Shown: positions 17,050 to 26,394, counted from the stretch's first letter. The stretch is DNA of 64,000 bases from Streptoalloteichus hindustanus (GCF_900129375.1 NZ_FQVN01000007.1:1-64000); one strand, 5' to 3'. The notes: a model not told the origin generated them from the sequence alone. Made by a program: numbers and translations.

Positions 17050-18276
17050 GTGAGCCGCATCGTGGTGGCGGGAATGCCCGCCGCTGGTCACGTCAACCCG
17101 AGCGTGCCGATCGTGCGCGCGCTGGTGGAGCGCGGCATCGAGGTCACCTACTACTCGGACGAGGAGTTCCGCGGCGCGGTGGAGCGCACGGGCGCGGAGT
17201 TCCGCGCCTATCCGGCGGGCGCCCTCACCTCGCGGGACATCGCCGAGGCCACCAGCCGGGGAGGCCCGGTGCTCGTGGTGCGCCGGGGGTTCGCCGCCAC
17301 CGAGACGCTGGCGCCGTTCCTGGTGGACGAGCTGCGGGCGCGGCGGCCCGACGCGGTCGCCTTCGACTCCAACGCCCTGTGGGGCTACCTGGCCGCGGCC
17401 ACCCTCGACCTGCCCAAGATCTCGCTGATGACCACCTGCATGCTCGGCACGGCGGACTTCCGGCGCATGACCACGCGGGAGACCCTGCACTCACTGCGGC
17501 CGATGCTGCCGCACGTGCCCTCCGTGGTCGCGGCGAAACAACGACTGCTGCGACGCTTCGGCAAGCGGGTCTACCCGCCCGCGCCGACCCTGCCGATGCG
17601 CGGCGACCTGACGATCTTCCCGATCCCGCGCGAGCTCCAGCCGCCGAACCCGCGGATCGACGACCGCTGCCACTTCGTCGGCCCCACGATCGACCGCGCC
17701 CACCGGGCGGACCGCCTCGACCCGGAGCTGGCCGCCCACCTCGACGGCTCCGCGCCGGTCGTGCTGGTCTCGTTGGGGACCCTGCACACGGGCACCGACG
17801 ACTTCTTCCGCGACTGCTTCACGGCGCTGGCCGACCTGCCCGCGCGCGTCGTGCTCGCGGTCGGCGCGCACGTCGACCCCGCGCGCCTCGGCCCACCACC
17901 GGCCAACACGCTCGTCCGGCCCTCCGTCCCGCAGCTCGACGTGCTCGCCCGCGCGAGCGTGTTCGTCACCCACGGCGGCATGAACAGCGCGCTGGAGGGA
18001 CTGGCCCACGGCGTGCCGCTCGTCGTGCTCCCCCAACACGTCGAGCAACTGGCCATCGGGAGCACGGTGGCCGAGCGAGGCGCCGGCATCGTGCTGCGAC
18101 ACCACCTGTCGGGCCGCGCCGTCCCGCCTGCCGAGCTGCGCGAGGCGGTCGACCGCGCCCTCACCGGGCAGTCGATGCGGGCCGCGGCGAGGACGCTGGG
18201 CGAGCGCCTGACCGCCGGCGGTGGTGCCACCGCCGCGGCCGAGCTGATCGCGTCGTTCCTGAGCGCGAGGCGCTGA
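17050..18276 (+). CDS. Macrolide-inactivating type glycosyltransferase (GT1, MGT/OleD-like)
   Basis: 408 residues from the GTG at 17050 (ACAGGAGGGGG upstream). It begins with the GT1 N-terminal strand IVVAGMPAAGHVNPSVPIVRALVERG and contains the nucleotide-sugar signature RPSVPQLDVLARASVFVTHGGMNSALEGLAHGVPLVVLP (about residues 297-335), with the conserved His-Gly-Gly and Gln-His. Length and motifs match the MGT family of UDP-glucose:macrolide glucosyltransferases that detoxify antibiotics in the cytosol. A TetR gene lies divergently upstream. I infer a resistance or self-protection role; the acceptor is not known. Confidence 0.85.
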   Translation: MSRIVVAGMPAAGHVNPSVPIVRALVERGIEVTYYSDEEFRGAVERTGAEFRAYPAGALTSRDIAEATSRGGPVLVVRRGFAATETLAPFLVDELRARRPDAVAFDSNALWGYLAAATLDLPKISLMTTCMLGTADFRRMTTRETLHSLRPMLPHVPSVVAAKQRLLRRFGKRVYPPAPTLPMRGDLTIFPIPRELQPPNPRIDDRCHFVGPTIDRAHRADRLDPELAAHLDGSAPVVLVSLGTLHTGTDDFFRDCFTALADLPARVVLAVGAHVDPARLGPPPANTLVRPSVPQLDVLARASVFVTHGGMNSALEGLAHGVPLVVLPQHVEQLAIGSTVAERGAGIVLRHHLSGRAVPPAELREAVDRALTGQSMRAAARTLGERLTAGGGATAAAELIASFLSARR

Positions 18277-18304
18277 CCCGGGCCGGGTGGCGCGACTACT
18301 TCGA

Positions 18305-18690
<386 letters not shown>

Positions 18691-18694
<4 letters not shown>

Positions 18695-18987
18695 GGGTTC
18701 GGTTCCTCTCGGTCGATGGGCCACCGCTCGACGATCGCGCGCAGCGGTTCGGTGTCGAGGTGGTGGAACTTGTACCGGCCCTGTCGCCGGGTGCGCACCA
18801 GACCGGCCTGTTCGAGCACCGCGAGGTGCTGCGAGATGGCCTGCCGGGAGGAGGCCAGGCCGTGCTTCATGGTCAGCCGGCCGCAGATCTCGAACAGGGT
18901 CTGACCGTCCTTGTCGGTCAGCTCGTCCAGGATGGCGCGTCGTGTCGCGTCGCCGAGCGCCTTGAACACGTCGGAGTCCGCGGCCAC
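18691..18987 (-). CDS. ArsR-family winged-helix regulator
   Basis: 98 residues. The winged helix is clear: VFKALGDATRRAILDEL...LFEICGRL...SSRQAISQHLAVLEQAGLVRTRRQGRYKFHHL. It lacks the metal-binding ELCVCDL motif, so it is not a metal sensor; this variant (often paired with VOC or SRPBCC genes) responds to unknown signals. I start at the GTG at 18987, only six bases after a perfect -10 box, which implies a leaderless transcript. It overlaps the VOC gene by 4 nt and shares its promoter. Confidence 0.85.
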
Positions 18988-18993
18988 GACACC

Positions 18994-19023
18994 GTTATAG
19001 GCAAGTCGCGGCTTGCCTGTCAA
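18994..19023 (-). promoter_or_regulatory. Promoter with operator in the spacer
   Basis: On the minus strand TTGACA (19018-19023), an 18-bp spacer and TATAAC (18994-18999) make a near-consensus vegetative promoter. The spacer itself is an inverted repeat with arms GGCAAG and CTTGCC. A repressor bound there would block RNA polymerase, so ArsR autoregulation is likely. The start codon follows six bases after the -10 box. Confidence 0.8.
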
Positions 19024-19060
19024 ATGCGGCGAGGCTCGCCCGGGGCGCGGCGCGGCAGCG

Positions 19061-19903
19061 CTACAGCTGAGCTTGCTCCGGCAACCGTGGGTTCCCCACG
19101 CCCGTGCCTTCCGACGGGCCGGGACGCCACAGGTGCAGGACGTCCTGCGTGTGGGGCACGGTGTAGCCGCCGTCGCCGTCGGCGAAGTGACGGCTGACGT
19201 ACTCCCACAGGGCGCCCCGGTCGACCTCCAGGGGCTGGCCGTCCCGCTGCGGCACGCTGACGAAGAACTCGGCGACCGCCAGGGCGTCCGGGAGACTCGC
19301 CGTCCGGTAGCGGGCGGGCAGCGTGTCGAGCCGCACCGTCCCCACCAGCTCGGGGGCGGCGGCCCGGAGTCGGCCGGGCAGCGACGAGAGGTCGAAGCGC
19401 GCCCCGGTGAACCGCTGGACCATGCGCATGCAGGGGTTGTCCGGGTTCTGCATGAGGATGACCAGCCGGCCCCCGGGTCGAAGCCAGCCCATGATCCGCA
19501 GGACGGTCGACGCCCACCGCTCCTCGGGCACGTAGTAGAGCACGTGGGACAGCAGGGCCAGGTCGACGGGCACGTCCACCTCGGCGTCGAGCACCGACTG
19601 CGACAGGACGACGGCGTCCGGGCAGGACCGCCGCAGCAGCTCCCGCATGGGCGCGCTGGGCTCGACGCACAGCGTCCGCTCGAAGTGCGGACCCAGCAGG
19701 CGCGTGGTCGTCCCGTCCCCGGCGCCGACGTCGAGGAGGACCCGGCGAGAGGGCAGGTTCGCCACCACCCGCAGTAAGTAGGGGTGGGCGAGCTCCTTCT
19801 CGTCGGTGCCCGCCAGGAAGGTGGTGAACGCGTCCCGGTAGTCGCTCCCCGCCACCGGCAGGCGCCGCGCCGGGCCCGTCCACGGCCGCTGAACATCCCC
19901 CAT
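19061..19903 (-). CDS. Class I SAM-dependent methyltransferase
   Basis: 280 residues from the ATG at 19903, which has GGAGAG upstream; the long upstream extension of the frame looks non-coding. The SAM-binding motif I is VLLDVGAGDGTTTRLLG (about residues 57-73), motif II carries the acidic Glu in CVEPSAPM, and the post-motif region DLALLSHVLYYVPEERW matches Methyltransf_11/12 proteins. The acceptor cannot be told. It precedes the ArsR-VOC promoter on the same strand but is separated from it by that promoter, so it is probably a separate unit. Confidence 0.82.
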   Translation of the reverse strand: MGDVQRPWTGPARRLPVAGSDYRDAFTTFLAGTDEKELAHPYLLRVVANLPSRRVLLDVGAGDGTTTRLLGPHFERTLCVEPSAPMRELLRRSCPDAVVLSQSVLDAEVDVPVDLALLSHVLYYVPEERWASTVLRIMGWLRPGGRLVILMQNPDNPCMRMVQRFTGARFDLSSLPGRLRAAAPELVGTVRLDTLPARYRTASLPDALAVAEFFVSVPQRDGQPLEVDRGALWEYVSRHFADGDGGYTVPHTQDVLHLWRPGPSEGTGVGNPRLPEQAQL

Positions 19904-20091
19904 GACAGCTCTCCGTCCCGCCCGTCGCCTCGGTCGCCCAGGTCCGCCTCCAGGACACCACGAGACCGTCGGGATGACGACGGCGTCCCGGCAGTTCACC
20001 CGTTCGAGCACCCTCACCCGACCGTGGTGCGGCGGAGATGTCGTCACAGCGTTGTTCGCCCGACCTGTCCCAGGACCTGGCACGGAAGTCC

Positions 20092-20478
20092 TCAGAGCGC
20101 CTCGCGTCCCCCTCCCCGGCTCCGACGGCCCCGATCCCGCGCCCCCGAGCTCCAACACACCTCGTAGGCGTCCACCAGATCGCGGTGGAACTCCTCATCC
20201 AGCCGCTCGAACGTCGCCCCTTCCGCCGCGAGGTCGATCACCACCGCCAACGCCGCCTCGTGCCACTCCCACACCTCCTCCGGCGCCCGATGAGCCGTCA
20301 GACAGCACCGCGTCGTGTGCAGGAACGACAACAACTCGGAACCGTCCCCACCCAACACCGCACGCCCCAAACCACACAGCCGCGCGAGGTCAGGGGACTC
20401 CCCCAGCGGTTGCAGGAACCGACGCACCACCGCGAAGTACTCACCCAACACCACCCCGGCGCGTGCCACGGACAGCAC
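20092..20478 (-). CDS. Hypothetical protein
   Basis: About 128 residues, starting at the GTG at 20478 (AAGG seven bases upstream); a TTG at 20502 is also in frame. The core is predicted helical with a Trp-rich segment (EEVWEWHEAAL) and the C-terminus is Arg/Gly-rich. I recognise no family. Codon use is compatible with a real gene, but similarity would be needed to be sure. Confidence 0.45.
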   Translation of the reverse strand: MLSVARAGVVLGEYFAVVRRFLQPLGESPDLARLCGLGRAVLGGDGSELLSFLHTTRCCLTAHRAPEEVWEWHEAALAVVIDLAAEGATFERLDEEFHRDLVDAYEVCWSSGARDRGRRSRGGGREAL

Positions 20479-20502
20479 CGTAAACCCTTGTCCCCCAAGC
20501 AA

Positions 20503-21026
20503 ACCGCACGTACCAACCCATGTGAGGCACGCAACCGACGCTTCTGGAGGAAGGCCGACCCGTCACCCACCGCATCCCACACCACGAGACCGGCCGCGAC
20601 AGCGAGCGACCAGAGACCGGGATGGGCGATCACCGCAAGCGGCGGGCGCAACCTCCCGGCTGGACAGTGGCGGCGCGCAATCCCCGCCACCTCGCGCAAA
20701 TCCGCGCGCGACTATCCGCACACCACACCCAGACGAGACCGCCCAGTGTGGAGGTTCGTGACGCTGGAGCCATCGCCCAGTGCGCGTAAGGGAATCACCC
20801 GTGGGGCTGGCGACACGTCCCACGGTCCTGGACGACACTGCTGCTGATCACCACGCCGGCTCCCGCCCGCGTGCTGCTCCCCTATCGCGACGCTCGCACG
20901 TCGCACGCCGCTGTCTCCGCCCACCGCCACGTTTCGCAGCCTCTCCCGACACACGACGACCGACCCCCACGGTCCGTCCTTTGTGGACGTCCCTCGACTC
21001 GGCCACTTGCCAGGAGGTGCATTTCC
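20503..21026. other. Gene-free stretch before the rbpA-like gene
   Basis: About 520 bp with no convincing gene on either strand. It holds the promoter region of the rbpA-like gene and a degenerate copy of the dispersed palindrome (TCCTTTGTGGA at 20977-20987). A minus-strand frame across 20563-20699 has some coding character and could be a decayed 5' part of the hypothetical gene at 20092. Confidence 0.4.
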
Positions 21027-21410
21027 GTGCGGCACCATGCCATCCCCGGGCGCCGTGGCGCCACCAACAGCCACGAGACCTGCCACAACGCCCAACTCGC
21101 GCCCCGCCACCAGGTCCGATACCGGTGCCCCCACGAACACCCTGTCGCGATCTTCTTCGCCGCCGACGCCGCACCACCCCCGCGGTGGCGATGTTCCCAC
21201 CACAGCGTTGACGCTCTGCGTGAGGACCTTCCCGTGCCATCACCCGCCCCACCCACCGAACCGGTTCGGACGCACTGGGACATGGTGCGGGAGCGCCGAT
21301 CCATCGCCGAGTTGGAGCAGCTCCTCCACCAACGCCTCGACTTCCTGCGCGCCCGACGCGCCAGCGGCGAGACAACACCAGCCGGGAGCACTCATGACCA
21401 CCGCGCCTGA
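21027..21410 (+). CDS. rbpA: RbpA-like RNA polymerase-binding protein (paralogue)
   Basis: 127 residues from the GTG at 21027 (CAGGAGG upstream). The RbpA layout is plain: an N-terminal tail, APRHQVRYRCPHEH...RWRCSHH for the zinc-binding core, and PVRTHWDMVRERRSIAELEQLLHQRL for the sigma-interacting helix. RbpA binds RNA polymerase and group 1/2 sigma factors and stabilises open complexes. The Streptomyces zinc ligands are Cys-His-Cys-Cys; here the last is replaced (CSHH), and the sequence is more divergent than a housekeeping copy, so I read it as a second, specialised paralogue. Its 3' end overlaps the next gene by 17 nt. Confidence 0.8.
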   Translation: MRHHAIPGRRGATNSHETCHNAQLAPRHQVRYRCPHEHPVAIFFAADAAPPPRWRCSHHSVDALREDLPVPSPAPPTEPVRTHWDMVRERRSIAELEQLLHQRLDFLRARRASGETTPAGSTHDHRA

Positions 21411-22263
21411 CCTGCCCCGGGTCGACGAGCCGGTGTTCCGCGTCGAGGCGCTGCCCCTGCTGCCCTACGCGCCGCATCCCGGACTGCTCATCCTGACCGC
21501 ACCCCACTGCGTTCTGCGGTCGATCCCCGCCTACCAGGAGTTGACCACCTGGCGCGGGAACACCCGAGTGCTGCTCCTGCGGACCCGGCGGGTGCTGGCC
21601 GACGCCGAACACGCACGGCACGTCCCCGGTGTCCACGCCGTCACCGCGATCCCGGCCGGCGAGATCACGGTGGAGGCCCGTTTCGCCGTGGTCTACGCAC
21701 GTTATCTCGGCCAGCTCCGGCACCAACCGCCACGACCGTCCCTGCTGGCCGGTTCCCCGGTCACCTGCGCCAGCTCGATCGCCCACGCCACGACCCGACC
21801 GCGGGAGATGACGCTGCTCCCGCACCTGACGACGCTCTCCGCGCGAGGGGTCGTCCGCGACGTGGTGGTGTGGGAGTGGATGTGGTGGCCGGAGGCCCAC
21901 CTCCGCGTCGGCCCCGACCTCCCCGACGAGAACCTGCTGCGGTCAATGCTTCCCCGGCTGCTGTGGCTGCGGCACGCCACCCGCCACAACCAGCTCCCAC
22001 GCACCCGCGCCGGCAGCCTTCTCGCCCAGGCCCTCAACGGGCGAGCACTGTCCATTCAGGACGTTTACCGCCACTTCCGGCTCGTGCGGGAACTCCTCGG
22101 CAACCGCACGACCTCATCGCCACCGCATGTGACTCGCACCTCAAGGGAGCCGAGAAACGGTGTCGATCCATCATCAGCGCGGCGGCTGAGACATCACCCA
22201 CGCTCACAAGGCTCCCGGCCAACCACTCTCGGGCAGAGCACGCGCCTCCCGGTTCAGGCTTAG
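21394..22263 (+). CDS. Unknown protein coupled to RbpA paralogue
   Basis: 289 residues from the ATG at 21394, which lies inside the end of the rbpA-like gene, so translation is probably coupled. I do not recognise the family. The first 190 residues have alternating strands and helices (LPLLPYAPHPGLLILTAPHCVLRSIPAYQEL; VLLLRTRRVLADAEHARHV), with a Trp-rich segment VVVWEWMWWPEAHLRVG and a basic helical region (LLWLRHATRHNQLPRTRAG). The tail after about 245 is Arg/Ser/Pro-rich and probably disordered. No membrane segment or signal peptide. Given its partner it may act on transcription, but that is only contextual. Confidence 0.65.
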   Translation: MTTAPDLPRVDEPVFRVEALPLLPYAPHPGLLILTAPHCVLRSIPAYQELTTWRGNTRVLLLRTRRVLADAEHARHVPGVHAVTAIPAGEITVEARFAVVYARYLGQLRHQPPRPSLLAGSPVTCASSIAHATTRPREMTLLPHLTTLSARGVVRDVVVWEWMWWPEAHLRVGPDLPDENLLRSMLPRLLWLRHATRHNQLPRTRAGSLLAQALNGRALSIQDVYRHFRLVRELLGNRTTSSPPHVTRTSREPRNGVDPSSARRLRHHPRSQGSRPTTLGQSTRLPVQA

Positions 22264-22466
22264 TTCCCGAGCGCTGGCAGCCTTCCCCGCTCCCTGACCT
22301 GTGCCGGGCCAGTGCTTCTGGCTGCCGCCATTTCCGGTGATGCTCGATAGCCCGCGCGTTCTGCTGCGCAGAGGCTGTACGGACCTTGTCGGCACCGCAC
22401 ATGGACTCCATCGTGAGCGGTGCTGGCTGGTTGACAGCAGAACCCTGGAAGAACCAAGGAGGAGCC

Positions 22467-22829
22467 ATGCGGGTCTGGCACGCGGTACCCGTGATCGTAG
22501 CCCTGTTGATGACGGCCGCGGCACCTGCTGGCGCCACCGCGTCGGTTGATCGGTGCTCGGGAGCCCGGTACTGCATGTTCTCCGGCCCGTCGTTCACCGG
22601 AACCAGAGTGTTCGTGGGAGGTCGGGAAGCAGAGGACATCGGTGTCCGGACCTGTTACACCGTGGCGGCCAAGGGGATCGAGGTCGCGCGTTCCATCGGC
22701 GTCGGTGAGTTCGACTACATCATGTTGGACGTGTACGCCGACAGCGCCTGCCAGGAACTTGTTGGCACTCCCAACGACGACATCCCCGACACGGTGGTGG
22801 GATCTTATCGACTGACGGTAGCCCCTTAG
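22467..22829 (+). CDS. Small secreted protein, peptidase inhibitor I36-like
   Basis: 120 residues from the ATG at 22467 with AAGGAGG upstream. A classical signal peptide (VWHAVPVIVALLMTAAAPAGATA) is followed by a domain with three to four cysteines and the pattern C.GARYCMFSGPSFTGTRVFVGG, which resembles the beta/gamma-crystallin-like fold of the I36 family (Streptomyces metalloproteinase inhibitor). I infer an extracellular, disulphide-bonded protein; inhibitor activity is a family guess. Stands alone. Confidence 0.7.
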   Translation: MRVWHAVPVIVALLMTAAAPAGATASVDRCSGARYCMFSGPSFTGTRVFVGGREAEDIGVRTCYTVAAKGIEVARSIGVGEFDYIMLDVYADSACQELVGTPNDDIPDTVVGSYRLTVAP

Positions 22830-23019
22830 CTTGAGCGTGGAGCTGCTCGGGCGTCCAGTCAGTGCCGATGTCGGCCGGGGCAACACCCGCCGGTGAGCGA
22901 CTGTTTCGGCATGTTTCGCACGCACCACACGGAGACGTCATGGCGGCACGCGGGATGTCGGCACGTTGGGGGCGAGCGAGGGCTGGCCTCTCCCCCGGTG
23001 TTGGCACAGGTCATGTGGA

Positions 23020-23069
23020 GACGCCGCTGGGTTCCGGGCGACATCGCAAGCCCGGAACCCAGCGGCGTC
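23020..23069 (-). terminator. 20-bp hairpin terminator
   Basis: Perfect 20-bp inverted repeat, 23020-23039 with 23050-23069, around a 10-nt loop. It starts four bases after the penicillin-acylase stop codon and ends the minus-strand sugar operon. Confidence 0.88.
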
Positions 23070-23073
23070 GGGG

Positions 23074-25473
23074 CTACTTCTTGGGGTTCAGTTGGATGCG
23101 GTACTGGGCGTGCTTCTCAACCGCGGAGCGGGTGTAGAGCAGGGGGAAGTACTCGCCCTTGTTCCACTTGGGGGCGAGGTCGCGGTAGTTGGGGTCGCGG
23201 TGGTCACCGGACTGTCCCGGTGCGTTGATGGCCTGCGAGGCGTCCCAGTTGCCCACGTCCATGACCAGGCGGACCGACGGCCCGGCGCCGGACTGGAAGC
23301 TGAACGGGTGGAAGAAGGACAGGTTGACCGTGTTCCACGAGCCGCCCTGGGGAAAGGGCCCCACGTCCACGGGCGGGTCGGACTGGGTGAGGCGGGCCGA
23401 GGCCGGGTGACCGAACGTGACCTTGTGGACGTCACCCCACCGCCACCGGTTCATGTCGGGGCCGAGGAGATTGCTGGCGTCGACATAGGCCTGGCCCAGC
23501 GTGGTGAGCAGGAGTTGGTCGCGTTTGGCGATCCCGTCGGGGCCGAACCAGGCCAGCGGGTTCTCCAGCGCTTCGAGCAGGACGGTGTAATCAGGAACGC
23601 CGAAGGGGACGGCGTCAGCGGCTTTCGGTGGGAGCACGGCCCGAACGAAGGCCGAGCCGAGGTAGCGGGTGAACCAGACCTCGAAGAGAGTGGCCTGGGT
23701 GGAGCTGGTGCTCTCGTCGCCGTCCCAGCCGCGCATCACCTGGAGCGCCGTCGCGGTAACACTGTCCTCAGTGGACAATGCAGCCAGCAGAGCGGTGATT
23801 CGGCGGGCCACCAGCGAGACCCGGTCGTTCTGCAGCCGGGTGGAGTCCTCGACGGAGGTCTGGGGTTTGGCGGTGAGGACCTCCTGGATCCGGTCGCGAC
23901 GGGCGGGGCCGACCCATTCGAAGCCGAGCTTGCGCTCACGAGCGGGGTAGTCCGGGGGCAGGGTGTAGTTGTTGGCGGTGGCGATGATGCCGGAGGCCGG
24001 GTTCGCCGTGCGGGGCAGGTCGGAGCTGGGGTGGAAGCCGTCCCACTCGTAGCGACCGTCGCCGGGAACGGGTAACAGGCCGTCGTGGTTCGGCCGGCGC
24101 GGAGCGAGGCCGACCAGCGTCCAGCCGATGTTGCCCTGGGTGTCGGCGTAAACCTGGTTCAGGGACGGTGATTTCCAGCCGTTCAGCGCGCTGTCGAACT
24201 CGGCGGCGGTGCTGCTGCGGAGGTTGGCGATGCTGCCGAAGTAGGGCGAGGTGCCGGGCTGGAGCCACACTGTGCGCACGGCGTAGGCCTTGTGGTGGAC
24301 GGGATCGGTCTTGATGACGGGGCCGTGCCGGGTGAAGGCGAGGGTGACGGCACGGGGCGCCTGACCAGCGACGGCGACCTGCTCGCCGCGCAGGGTCATC
24401 TTCTCCCAGCCCGTGCCGTAGCGGTAACGCGTCGGATCGGCGGGATCGAGGTCGTAGACGTAGAGGTCTTCCTGGTCGATGCCGGCGATGGTGATGCCGA
24501 ACGCGACGTTTCCGTTGTGCCCCAGGCTGATGCCGGGCGCGGAGGGCTCTCCTGCCCCGATCACGTTGATCCCGGGCGCGGACAGGTGGGCGAGGTAGCG
24601 CAGGGACGGCGCCAGGAACTCGCGATGTGGGTCGTTGGCGACGAGAGGGCGCCCCGTGGTGGTCCGGGTGGGCCCGACAGCCCAGTTGTTGCTGCCTTGG
24701 GGCGCGGGAAGCCACTTGGTGGCGCGACGCGACATCATGGCGGTTCCGGTGAACTCGGGCAGTTCGACCGCCAGGTCGTAGTCGCGCAGGACGTCCTCGG
24801 GGATCGCGCAGGGGTCGAGGCCGGCCGGGACGACCGGATTCCAGTCGGGTTCCAGGCGAGCGCGGACCTTGTCCGAGCGGGGGTCGGCGACGCAGGACAT
24901 CCGGGCGCGCGCGACCTCGGAGGTGACGTTGCGACTCGGTCCGTGGCTGCGGATGCGGACCACGTCCTCGGCCGTCCAACGGGCGGGTCGGTGGCCGAGG
25001 CGCTGGAACTCCTCGGGCAGGGACTTGGGGTTGTCCTCCAGCCAGGAGAGGTAGGCGTTGACGCCGTCGGCGAAACGGGTCGCGGCGACGCGGGCGTCAG
25101 GACCGTAACTGTCCCATTCCTGCTTCATGTCGCCGCGGTAGAGGAACAGCCGCGCCGCCCGGTCCTGGTCGGCGAACTCGGGGCCGAAGGCCTCCGCGAG
25201 CCGGCCGAGACCCCGGCGCAGCCACAGGTCGAGCTGGAAGGTCCTGGCCCGGGCGGCGTTGAAACCCTGGGCCAGGAAGAGATCCTCGGTGTCGCGGGCG
25301 TAGATGTGCGGAACTCCCCACCGGTCGACGACGAGGTGGACCGGTTGGTGGAGCCCGGGAACGGCGTAGTGCTGGACCGGCTGGCCGCCTCCCCCCGAGA
25401 CGGCGGCCAGCAACGAGATGAGCAGCGCGACCAACAGCCCGAGGGCTGTGGCGCGCCGACGCCACGTGTTCAC
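23074..25473 (-). CDS. Penicillin acylase family protein (exported N-terminal nucleophile amidase)
   Basis: 799 residues. An Arg-rich start and hydrophobic stretch (ALGLLVALLISLLAAVSG) form a signal peptide or anchor. The alpha-chain region has the family landmarks RWGVPHIYARDTEDLFLAQGF and the beta chain begins at Ser261 in GSNNWAVGPTRT, where autocleavage frees the catalytic N-terminal Ser. Family members remove acyl groups from penicillin G, acyl-homoserine lactones or lipopeptide precursors (PvdQ) outside the cytoplasm. It is the last gene of the aminotransferase-dehydratase-nucleotidyltransferase operon, 42 nt after the previous gene, and ends in a strong terminator. I infer a maturation deacylase for the cluster product, or a quorum-quenching enzyme. 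Confidence 0.88.
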   Translation of the reverse strand: MNTWRRRATALGLLVALLISLLAAVSGGGGQPVQHYAVPGLHQPVHLVVDRWGVPHIYARDTEDLFLAQGFNAARARTFQLDLWLRRGLGRLAEAFGPEFADQDRAARLFLYRGDMKQEWDSYGPDARVAATRFADGVNAYLSWLEDNPKSLPEEFQRLGHRPARWTAEDVVRIRSHGPSRNVTSEVARARMSCVADPRSDKVRARLEPDWNPVVPAGLDPCAIPEDVLRDYDLAVELPEFTGTAMMSRRATKWLPAPQGSNNWAVGPTRTTTGRPLVANDPHREFLAPSLRYLAHLSAPGINVIGAGEPSAPGISLGHNGNVAFGITIAGIDQEDLYVYDLDPADPTRYRYGTGWEKMTLRGEQVAVAGQAPRAVTLAFTRHGPVIKTDPVHHKAYAVRTVWLQPGTSPYFGSIANLRSSTAAEFDSALNGWKSPSLNQVYADTQGNIGWTLVGLAPRRPNHDGLLPVPGDGRYEWDGFHPSSDLPRTANPASGIIATANNYTLPPDYPARERKLGFEWVGPARRDRIQEVLTAKPQTSVEDSTRLQNDRVSLVARRITALLAALSTEDSVTATALQVMRGWDGDESTSSTQATLFEVWFTRYLGSAFVRAVLPPKAADAVPFGVPDYTVLLEALENPLAWFGPDGIAKRDQLLLTTLGQAYVDASNLLGPDMNRWRWGDVHKVTFGHPASARLTQSDPPVDVGPFPQGGSWNTVNLSFFHPFSFQSGAGPSVRLVMDVGNWDASQAINAPGQSGDHRDPNYRDLAPKWNKGEYFPLLYTRSAVEKHAQYRIQLNPKK

Positions 25474-25515
25474 TTGTAGTCCCCCAGTTTCCCCCAGTGC
25501 ACCGCCCGTGCTGTG

Positions 25516-26394
25516 TCAGGCGGCTCCGAACTCGCGCGCTGTGGCCATCACGTACTGGCCGTAGGCGGACGTCGCCATCTCGCGGCCCAGTGCGTGGCAG
25601 GCGTCGGCATCGATGAATCCCATGCGCAGCGCGACTTCTTCCAGGCAGGCGACACGGACGCCCTGGCGCTGCTGGAGCGTCTGGATGTACTGGCTCGCCT
25701 GGAGCAGGGTGTCGGGCGAGCCGGTGTCCAGCCAGGCGAATCCGCGGCCCAGGTCGACCAGGGTGGCCTCGCCGCGTCCAACGTACACGTTGTTGACGTC
25801 GGTGATCTCGAGTTCGCCGCGATCGGAGGGCCGGAGTTCGCGGGCGATCTCGACGACCTGGTTGTCGTAGAGGTAGAGGCCGGTGATGGCGCGGTTGCCC
25901 GGCGGGCGGGCGGGTTTCTCGTGGATGGCGACCAGGCGGCCGCGCGCGTCGGTCTCGGCGATCCCGTAGCGCTGGGGGTCGCTGACGGGATGGCCGAACA
26001 GGACGCACCCGGTGAGGTCGCGGGTGTGCTCGCGCAGCAGGGCGTGCAGGGTGTGCCCGTGGAGGACGGTGTCGCCGAGGATCAGGGCGACGGGGTCGGT
26101 GGCGATGTGGCGGGCGCCGAGGACCAGGGCGTGGGCGATGCCGCGGGGTTCGGGTTGTTCGGCGTAGCGGAGGTGGATTCCCAGGCGGGCGCCGTCGCCG
26201 AGGAGGTGCCGGAAGCGGGGTGCGTCGGCGGGGGTGGTGATGACCAGGATGTCGCGGACGCCGGCGAGCATGAGGACCGACAGCGGGTAGTAGATCATCG
26301 GTTTGTCGCCGACGGGCAGGAGTTGTCGGGGGACGGCGAGGGTGACGGGGTGGAGCGGGGCGCCCGCTCCCCCGGCCAGGATGACTCCTTTCAC
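25516..26394 (-). CDS. rmlA: Glucose-1-phosphate thymidylyltransferase (RmlA-type)
   Basis: 292 residues from the GTG at 26394, which overlaps the upstream gene by 4 nt. RmlA activates glucose-1-phosphate to NDP-glucose, the first step to deoxysugars. Conserved motifs: KPMIYYPLSVLMLAG, ILGDTVLHG, RYGIAE, EKPARP, ITGLYLYDNQVV, GELEITDVNNVYV, GFAWLDTGSPDTL and LEEVALRMGFID. Oddity: the N-terminal phosphate loop, normally G-G-S-G-T-R-L, reads G-G-A-G-A-P-L, so the conserved Thr and Arg that contact the triphosphate are lost. Either activity is reduced or the substrate use is altered. Confidence 0.85.
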   Translation of the reverse strand: MKGVILAGGAGAPLHPVTLAVPRQLLPVGDKPMIYYPLSVLMLAGVRDILVITTPADAPRFRHLLGDGARLGIHLRYAEQPEPRGIAHALVLGARHIATDPVALILGDTVLHGHTLHALLREHTRDLTGCVLFGHPVSDPQRYGIAETDARGRLVAIHEKPARPPGNRAITGLYLYDNQVVEIARELRPSDRGELEITDVNNVYVGRGEATLVDLGRGFAWLDTGSPDTLLQASQYIQTLQQRQGVRVACLEEVALRMGFIDADACHALGREMATSAYGQYVMATAREFGAA

